Assembly (NCBI GenBank): GCA_934271255.1
Contig: CAKQQS010000001.1
Span: 62,001 to 126,000 of the forward strand
Origin: an uncultured Clostridia bacterium
Lineage (GTDB): Bacteria; Bacillota; Clostridia; Christensenellales; Borkfalkiaceae
Direction: 5' to 3'
Length of the DNA stretch: 64,000 nucleotides
The stretch's first letter is position 1; every line of letters starts with the position of its first letter. Of the stretch, positions 57,929 to 64,000 are shown in pieces. Below the pieces are notes generated by a model. That model had not been told where the DNA came from, did no database searches, and saw only the letters and a list, made by a program, of their open reading frames with translations. The position numbers and the translations under genes were made by a program.

Positions 57929-59890
57929 TTAACCTCCGATTTGTTTTTCCCACGTTTCTATCAAAACGTCTACGTCGTTGCCGCCTTCTCTCGTTTCGAG
58001 TATTTCGTATTTTTTGGTGTACGTTTTCATATCCGCAATATATTCGAGTTGTTGCGATTTGGTCAGTTCGTTCATGTGGTGCGTAAACATCAAGAATATC
58101 GGCGTAAGCCTTTCCCTTCTCAGTCTGTCGTTCAATAGTTGCCAGCGAGCGGGGTTCGTCGCCTTTAACGGTTCGATGTCTTTCAAGCACTTGTCGAGAT
58201 AGCCGAAAAGCACTTCCAGAGTTTCCGTAGGCCAGTATTCTTCTTTGTTCATTTCTTGCCATATACTGCCCGTAATATGTTTCGTTTCGGCAAGATATTC
58301 GTAGTACGCGCGGAAGAAGTCGAAGTATTCTTTGAACGTGTCCGACGCTTCGCCGTAATAGTGCGATATAAAGTCGTAAGCCAGGTCGTTATAACTGTGC
58401 GACGTGTCGTACATCAGTTTTGACTGAATGTATATCTGCATCGCCTCGAAACAAGGAACGCCCGACGACGCGTATGCCTGATCGTCGATAAAGCGAACGC
58501 CGCATTCTTCGTAAAATCTGTAATGGTCGCTGTACGTTCCGAAGTTGTATAACGGAACGAAGTAGTTGTATACCGCCAGACTGTAACCCCAGACTATTAT
58601 GTTGTTGTGAAGTCCCTGTTTAGAAAACAAATCTCCCCAACCGCGTAGTTGCGCGTACTGCGTGCCGTTGTTAGTTTCGGAGAATCCTTTGCTGAAATCC
58701 GAGTCGATCGGGCAGTACATTACCATTACGTTTTTGCGAATCTTCAAATCGTCGAAGTAGGTTACGTATCTGCCGTTTTCGTCTTTTATAGCGACTTCCT
58801 GACCGTTGACGATTTCTTTTTTGACGGGGGCTTCCTGAGAAGTCTGGTACGCGAAAAAGACGTAGAACACTTCTCTGTCGGGGTAGTTGTCCGCAAGCCA
58901 CGCGTCGACTTCCTGAGCGACAAGGTTAGTAAAGTGAAGTTCTTGCCCGCCGTAGTTACCGTACTTTTTGCGTTCTTCTATACATTCATTGCAACCGCAC
59001 ATCTCGAAGTTGTCTTCGTGCCCTATCATCAAGTATTTGCCGTCGGGATTTTTGAGTATGCGCAATTTTATTTGCTCTACCATTTCGGCGCGCATTTCCG
59101 CGTTGCTGTAACATACTTGCGTATGCGTTTGGTCGTACCATTCGGGATGTTGTTTCCCGTAAACGCTGTAAGGCAAAAATCCGTAAAGGTCGTTGCCCGA
59201 CGAGTGCGCCGAACTTGCGCCCGTAACGGTGTGCGCGAAGGTTATCCAGTAACCTAAGCCGTTGCCCGTGTAAAGACGCATGCGCTGACGGTACTGTTTG
59301 TTGAGCGAACGCATCATTATGTCGCGTATGTCTATGCTCGGGACGAACTCTAAATTAAAGTCCATCAGATACAAGTCTTTCGTTTTGTCCAAAGTGTATT
59401 CGTCGTAACTGTAAAACTCTAAACCGAGCGTATGTCCGAGCATGTCGTAAACCGCGCTTATAACGCCGTTGCCGTCTTTCGCGTTTATCAATAACGCGTT
59501 GCCGATACGTTTCATTACGTAACCCGTTTCGCCGAGTTTTTCAGCGATTTTCAGTCCGCTGCTTTTAAACTGCGTGGTAGCGCCCAGCGATATTATTTTC
59601 GCGTCGTCGGAAAACGAGTCGCCGTCAATACCGACGGTAAGTTCCGCCCCCGTGCTTTCTTTGACGAAATTGACGAGTTCCGCCGCGGCGACGGTTACTT
59701 GCGGATTAGCGTCCATGGGAACTATTATTTTATAGTCCGTTTTACCGTCGTCGACGATTTTTATATCCGTCTTCTTTATTTCGGGTTTCGGTTTTTCTAC
59801 GTCCGGAGCGTTTCCTTGATTACAGCCCGTAAACAACGCCGCCGTAACAGAAATACATATCAGGAGTATCGTACATATAAATCTTTTCAT
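57929..59890 (-). CDS. DUF4838-domain lipoprotein, glycosidase-like
   Basis: 653 residues. Lipobox signal ending LFTGC (Cys23). Residues about 40-165 resemble the alpha/beta domain found before GH20 and GH67 barrels (NPQVTVAAAELVNFVKESTG). The rest is a DUF4838-type region with IGHEDNFEMCGCNECIEE and FFAYQTSQEAP, expected to form a TIM barrel. DUF4838 proteins are thought to act on glycans but their reaction is not established. The C-terminal 150 residues are helical. GGGAGA precedes the ATG; third position in the surface operon counted from the 3' end. Confidence 0.82.
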   Translation of the reverse strand: MKRFICTILLICISVTAALFTGCNQGNAPDVEKPKPEIKKTDIKIVDDGKTDYKIIVPMDANPQVTVAAAELVNFVKESTGAELTVGIDGDSFSDDAKIISLGATTQFKSSGLKIAEKLGETGYVMKRIGNALLINAKDGNGVISAVYDMLGHTLGLEFYSYDEYTLDKTKDLYLMDFNLEFVPSIDIRDIMMRSLNKQYRQRMRLYTGNGLGYWITFAHTVTGASSAHSSGNDLYGFLPYSVYGKQHPEWYDQTHTQVCYSNAEMRAEMVEQIKLRILKNPDGKYLMIGHEDNFEMCGCNECIEERKKYGNYGGQELHFTNLVAQEVDAWLADNYPDREVFYVFFAYQTSQEAPVKKEIVNGQEVAIKDENGRYVTYFDDLKIRKNVMVMYCPIDSDFSKGFSETNNGTQYAQLRGWGDLFSKQGLHNNIIVWGYSLAVYNYFVPLYNFGTYSDHYRFYEECGVRFIDDQAYASSGVPCFEAMQIYIQSKLMYDTSHSYNDLAYDFISHYYGEASDTFKEYFDFFRAYYEYLAETKHITGSIWQEMNKEEYWPTETLEVLFGYLDKCLKDIEPLKATNPARWQLLNDRLRRERLTPIFLMFTHHMNELTKSQQLEYIADMKTYTKKYEILETREGGNDVDVLIETWEKQIGG

Positions 59891-59903
59891 ATTCTATCTC
59901 CCG

Positions 59904-62900
59904 TCATTCCGCTTTCACAACGAATCTGTACATAACGACGTTGTCGTTAGGATCCGTTGCCAAGTAAATTATCGTATACGTTCCTTTTTGTCCGAATGTA
60001 TACTTGCCGTCTTTTATCCATTCTTTCGTACCGTCCGGTCCGAGTACGTACACGTGGACGGATACTTCTTCTTTTTGGTTGTCGTTTACCGTATAGTTCG
60101 GCAACTTCAAAGTCTTACCGACCGTTACTTTTTCCGCAATCGGCTTATCGAACGTCAATTCGGGTTTTACGGGATCGTATACGGAAAAATCAATTTCGTC
60201 CCTGCCCGTGTTTCCGCTTGCGTCCGTTACTTTGAACGTTATCTTGTACTTACCGCATTCGGTTATTTTTAACTTGTCGCCGACGACGAGCGTCTTTTCG
60301 GAAACGACCGTTTCATCGCCGCGCCGTACGGATACTTTTACTTCGCCGACAGAACTCAGCACGTCGTAAGCGATTACGTTGCCCAACTCTATTTCGCTGT
60401 TCATAGGCACTCTTCCCGCGTATACGTGTTCCGCTTTCACGTACGGATTCTGCATATCTCTTTTAACGCTGTTTATCGTCTGGTTGTTTATCGTACGAAC
60501 GCCTATCCGCGTCGTCCCCTTAACTCCCGTTACTTCGCAGTCAAGATACGCGTAGCCGCCGAATCCGTTGAAGTCGAGCCCGTTCGTCATCTTTTCCGCA
60601 ACGCCCAAAACGGTGTCGTTTGCGTCGGTAAACGTTCTCGTAGCGTCGTTATACACGATTTGCATATACCCGTTCACGTCGGGGAACGTCAGAGTTTTGG
60701 TTCCGCCGTTTACCGAACAAGCCCACGTTCCGCCCTGTTTCGTATACGTCAAAACGACTTTTTTAAGCCCGTCCTGTTTATCAGTAAGGGTTACGGTGAA
60801 CGTTTCGGCGTTAAACGCGCTCGCATCCGCGATAAAGCGTAGCGAAAGTTCTTTCGCGTATATCGGGCGGGCAAACGAAAAACTCATTTTATCAGCGCCT
60901 TCGTTGCTCGTAAACATCAATCCGCCGCTGCTCATCGAAACGGAAACGTTTTCCGTTACGAAATATTTGGCGATATAGTTTTCGCCCGCTTTCGAGTCTT
61001 TTACGGGTACGTCGCGCGTAACGGTTTTGTTAAGTCCGTTATAGTCGAACGAAACGGTTACCGTCGCGTAATCCCTGCTTTCCGACGTTTTCGGAGCGTA
61101 GATTCCGTCTTTACCTATCGTCGTTACGCCGTTTGCGTCCGTTACGGTAATTACCGACGGTATGGAAACTTCGTTCAGATTTTCGTCGTAATACAACCCG
61201 TAATACGTATCGAAAATGAACTTGTCATTGTTCATAAACGCTTTGGGAAGGTTAATTCGGTTTTCGTCTACCTTTATGCCTTCTTCTCTCGTAACGGTTA
61301 TTCTCTTTTTGAACTCTCTGCTTTCGCCGATATGGTCGGTTATCGTGTACGTTACGACGTACGTTCCGACTACTCCTTTACATTCAAACGCGCCGTTTGA
61401 AACGGGTATTTCTTCTTTGCCGCATTTGACTTTTACGTCTACTTTCGGTTTGCCCGATCCGACGTTTAATATCTCGTAGTCGGCAAGAATAATCGTGTCG
61501 CCGTACTTCGCCTCTTTCGGCATCGTGTCGAAAACGTTGAGTTCGGGCGCGTCTACGTTCCTTTTAGCCGTTATTCTGATATTCTTTTCGGCTCTGTGTC
61601 CGAAAGCGTCTACCGCGTAATATTTAGCGGTGTACGTCCCTTCTACCGGCGTGAACGTGCCGTCGGCGGATATTTCCGCAAGTTTGCCAGACGCGTCGTT
61701 GACTACCGTAACGCCTTTGTCTACTATTTTAGAGTCGGCGTCCGTCGCGGTATAATCGAATAATTTGTAAGGCTCGCCTACTTTTGCCGTAGGCACCGCG
61801 TTTTCGTCGACGTCTACCGATATTATCGGGGTTTTGTTGTCGTCGTATAACGGCTTGGTCAAATCTTCGCCGTCGATTGTCATCATAAACACGTCCGCCC
61901 CGCCGCTCGCTCCTTTTGCGTATACGCTTAAAATCGCTTCGCCCGTAGTAAATCCTTTCCACGGTCTGTTGCCCGCGCTGAGTTGCGCGTCGGTCGTTGC
62001 GAAATCGTATACCAGCCAAGGTACTTTTCTCGAATTGTATTCGGGGTGTCCGTTTACCTTATCGCCCGGGAAATCGTCGTGTCCCGTAAGCCACAAGGGT
62101 TGAGAGTACAAGCGTTTCGTTTCGTAGTCGAAATAAAGGTTAAGCGACATAAAGTCGTACTCGTAACTGTTTAACGAACGGACAAAGTTGCCCGAACTTA
62201 CGAAACCGCCTTCTTCGTGCGAACCCGCGGCATGCACAAGCCTGTTCGCGGAAGCGAATTCGTAATGGTAACCTACCCACGACGCTTGTTCCGACGCTCT
62301 CGCTCTTATAAACGTGCCGAGCGGAGCGTAGGTAAGATATTTCATTCTTATCGAAATATAGTTGGTCGGATCGTATTTATCCGTTAAAACGACGTAGAAA
62401 GCGTCAAGATCGTTCGTACCGCAAGCCTTAGGATCGAAACTTGCTTTCAAAAGCGTTTTACCGCTGTTCGTCTTGTCGTCGAACGTGTAAGTCGACAAAT
62501 CTATCGTTTTGCCGTACGTTACCGTTTTATTGTCCGTCAAGGTAATCTTTACGCCCGTCGTTTCGTTGTTCGTTCTCATTGCGGTAAACTCCGCGTCCGT
62601 ATCGAACCCGTCGACGAATCTTTGTTTGACCAAAAAATCTTTTCTGTATTCTCTGTCTTCGCCGTTTAACGTCGCCGAGTAAACGAGCGTATATTTGCCC
62701 GATTCGGTAAACTTGATTTTACCGCTTTTTTCTTCACCTTCGGGAGTGATTATTTTTGCCGGAACGACTTTCGCGTCGCTGCCGAAACAAAGTTCTGCCG
62801 ACGGGAACTCGTATTCCGTACCCGCCGCGATAACGTCGGGAACATCGTCCGAATTGACGACGAGCAAGTCGTCGACAATCGTTATTTTTTTAACTTCTTT

Positions 62901-64000
62901 ATTATACGCGTACGATTTTTCGCCCGTATATTCTATTTCGTAAACGCCCGTTTCCGTCGCTTTGAAAAGGAATCCGCCTTGCTTTTTGTCGTAGCCGTCT
63001 ACGACCTTGCCGTCCTTTCTGACTGTAACCAGACAGTTTTCGCTACCCTTTACGACGGCGTTCGTGATAACGGTAGCCTTTGGAACGTATATTTTTGCGT
63101 TAAGCCCCGCCTTTTCGATAAGACCGTCTTCGTAAACGAACTTTTTGGTAATTTCCGTTTCGTCGAGTACTTCCGCTTTAAACCACGCGTCGGAAGTTAC
63201 GCCGTTATCCTTGTATTCGTAATATAAATACAGTGTTCCTTTTGCCGTCGGCGTGTAACTCTTTACGTCTTTTCGGAGCAAGTTGCCGTTTTCGTCGTAA
63301 ACGGATACTCTTATCTTATCCGAAACGTCCGAGCCGTTTTCGCCCGTCGCTTTTGCGGTCGGCAAATCGTATTCTTTGTTTACTACGGGACGCGCGCCCG
63401 AATCGATCAATATCGACGGACGATACTCTACGTTTTCTTTCGCAAGCGAATATCCGCCGAAAGAACAAAGCAACAAGTCGCCGCGACTGTTCGCCGATAT
63501 TTCGTCGAACACTACCGAAACGGTATATTCTTTAAAAGAGTTTAAGTCGTTGGCAAGAAGTTTTCCGTCGTTGTATTGTTTCTTAAAGTCCCAAACCAAA
63601 CGATAGTTGCCGTCGTCCGCTTTTATCTTGACCTGCAAACTGTCGGGATCGAAAGACAACGCGAATACGTTTGAAGTAAACTTCGTGTAAACGCCCTGCT
63701 CGTTGTAACCCGCCGTTACGCCGAGCGTTTTACCCGACGATTCGTTATAAACTATTCCGCCCGCTACGTCGTTATAAACAACGGCAACGTCGTTATATCC
63801 CGAATACGCCGAAACGCGAACGGAAAAACTCTTTCCGCTCGTTTCGTCTTTAAATGACAACGAATATTTTTTCAACCCTTTGTTTCCGTCGAAAGACGCT
63901 ATTTGCATTTCAGACTGAAAGACGTCCGTCTGAACGCTTTTGAACTTTGCCGTCGCTCCGTTGTCGTAAGCGTACAATCTGAGTCCGCGTTTACCGTCGT
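59904..64000 (-). CDS. Very large multi-Ig-domain surface protein, N-terminus beyond window edge
   Basis: The frame is open to the right edge (about 1365 codons visible) and continues beyond, so the first visible TTG is not a real start. The visible part is a chain of beta-sandwich domains: lectin-like segments (GGYSLAKENVEYRPSILIDSG style) alternating with Ig-like linkers that end in phrases such as GKYKITFKVTDASGNTG and GTYTIIYLATDPNDN. No cell-wall anchor motif appears at the C-terminus, which ends YRFVVKAE, so a lipid anchor at the missing N-terminus is likely. It heads the visible part of the operon that continues with the DUF4838 lipoprotein. Confidence 0.78.
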   Translation of the reverse strand, partial: DGKRGLRLYAYDNGATAKFKSVQTDVFQSEMQIASFDGNKGLKKYSLSFKDETSGKSFSVRVSAYSGYNDVAVVYNDVAGGIVYNESSGKTLGVTAGYNEQGVYTKFTSNVFALSFDPDSLQVKIKADDGNYRLVWDFKKQYNDGKLLANDLNSFKEYTVSVVFDEISANSRGDLLLCSFGGYSLAKENVEYRPSILIDSGARPVVNKEYDLPTAKATGENGSDVSDKIRVSVYDENGNLLRKDVKSYTPTAKGTLYLYYEYKDNGVTSDAWFKAEVLDETEITKKFVYEDGLIEKAGLNAKIYVPKATVITNAVVKGSENCLVTVRKDGKVVDGYDKKQGGFLFKATETGVYEIEYTGEKSYAYNKEVKKITIVDDLLVVNSDDVPDVIAAGTEYEFPSAELCFGSDAKVVPAKIITPEGEEKSGKIKFTESGKYTLVYSATLNGEDREYRKDFLVKQRFVDGFDTDAEFTAMRTNNETTGVKITLTDNKTVTYGKTIDLSTYTFDDKTNSGKTLLKASFDPKACGTNDLDAFYVVLTDKYDPTNYISIRMKYLTYAPLGTFIRARASEQASWVGYHYEFASANRLVHAAGSHEEGGFVSSGNFVRSLNSYEYDFMSLNLYFDYETKRLYSQPLWLTGHDDFPGDKVNGHPEYNSRKVPWLVYDFATTDAQLSAGNRPWKGFTTGEAILSVYAKGASGGADVFMMTIDGEDLTKPLYDDNKTPIISVDVDENAVPTAKVGEPYKLFDYTATDADSKIVDKGVTVVNDASGKLAEISADGTFTPVEGTYTAKYYAVDAFGHRAEKNIRITAKRNVDAPELNVFDTMPKEAKYGDTIILADYEILNVGSGKPKVDVKVKCGKEEIPVSNGAFECKGVVGTYVVTYTITDHIGESREFKKRITVTREEGIKVDENRINLPKAFMNNDKFIFDTYYGLYYDENLNEVSIPSVITVTDANGVTTIGKDGIYAPKTSESRDYATVTVSFDYNGLNKTVTRDVPVKDSKAGENYIAKYFVTENVSVSMSSGGLMFTSNEGADKMSFSFARPIYAKELSLRFIADASAFNAETFTVTLTDKQDGLKKVVLTYTKQGGTWACSVNGGTKTLTFPDVNGYMQIVYNDATRTFTDANDTVLGVAEKMTNGLDFNGFGGYAYLDCEVTGVKGTTRIGVRTINNQTINSVKRDMQNPYVKAEHVYAGRVPMNSEIELGNVIAYDVLSSVGEVKVSVRRGDETVVSEKTLVVGDKLKITECGKYKITFKVTDASGNTGRDEIDFSVYDPVKPELTFDKPIAEKVTVGKTLKLPNYTVNDNQKEEVSVHVYVLGPDGTKEWIKDGKYTFGQKGTYTIIYLATDPNDNVVMYRFVVKAE

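Overview
The window looks like chromosomal DNA of a Gram-positive Firmicute of the Clostridia type, probably an uncultured gut commensal. The evidence is the heat-shock order hrcA-grpE-dnaK-dnaJ with a CIRCE-like operator, a dlt operon, pyruvate formate-lyase, c-di-GMP class I riboswitches, a NiCo-type riboswitch, Ser/His (S26B-like) signal peptidases, lipobox lipoproteins and strong TTGACA/TATAAT promoters with AAGGAG ribosome binding sites. I cannot name a genus. Most genes lie on the minus strand.

Layout. 1-3.7 kb: holA (cut by the left edge), comEC and a metallo-beta-lactamase-fold hydrolase. 3.8-4.9 kb: tRNA-Glu(CTC), followed by a duplicated 143-bp element with a copy of the tRNA 3' end, then a small membrane protein. 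5.0-8.9 kb: L-fucose isomerase and a GH78-like alpha-L-rhamnosidase. 9.1-13.5 kb: dltA-dltC-dltB-dltD-like operon. 13.6-17.4 kb: NiCo riboswitch with a cation efflux gene, pfkA with an SGNH hydrolase, and an extended mscL.

17.5-30.2 kb is the most interesting part. It holds two transcription units, each behind a c-di-GMP-I (GEMM-I) riboswitch. One encodes a degenerate EAL protein and two TasA/camelysin-like secreted proteins. The other encodes an S26B-like signal peptidase, a membrane-anchored McrB-like AAA+ ATPase, a 708-residue partner with a duplicated C-terminal domain, a second signal peptidase, an EAL phosphodiesterase and a GGDEF cyclase. Clusters of a palindromic repeat fill the gaps between the surface-protein, protease and ATPase genes. 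I read it as a c-di-GMP-controlled surface-fibre or matrix export locus with an unusual ATPase module. That role is inferred.

30.3-39 kb: a giant CxxC-repeat lipoprotein, an ABC-transporter type IV-like (CmpB-like) membrane protein, a sugar-kinase/esterase/phosphoribosyltransferase operon and a DUF4037/TPR pair. 40-47.5 kb: housekeeping genes (HIT, mtaB, prmA, dnaJ, dnaK, grpE, hrcA). 47.6-51.3 kb: pflA, pflB and a histidine phosphatase. 51.5-64 kb: a GH20-like enzyme and an operon of four large surface proteins (three lipoproteins, one cut by the right edge), suggesting an interest in host or plant glycans.
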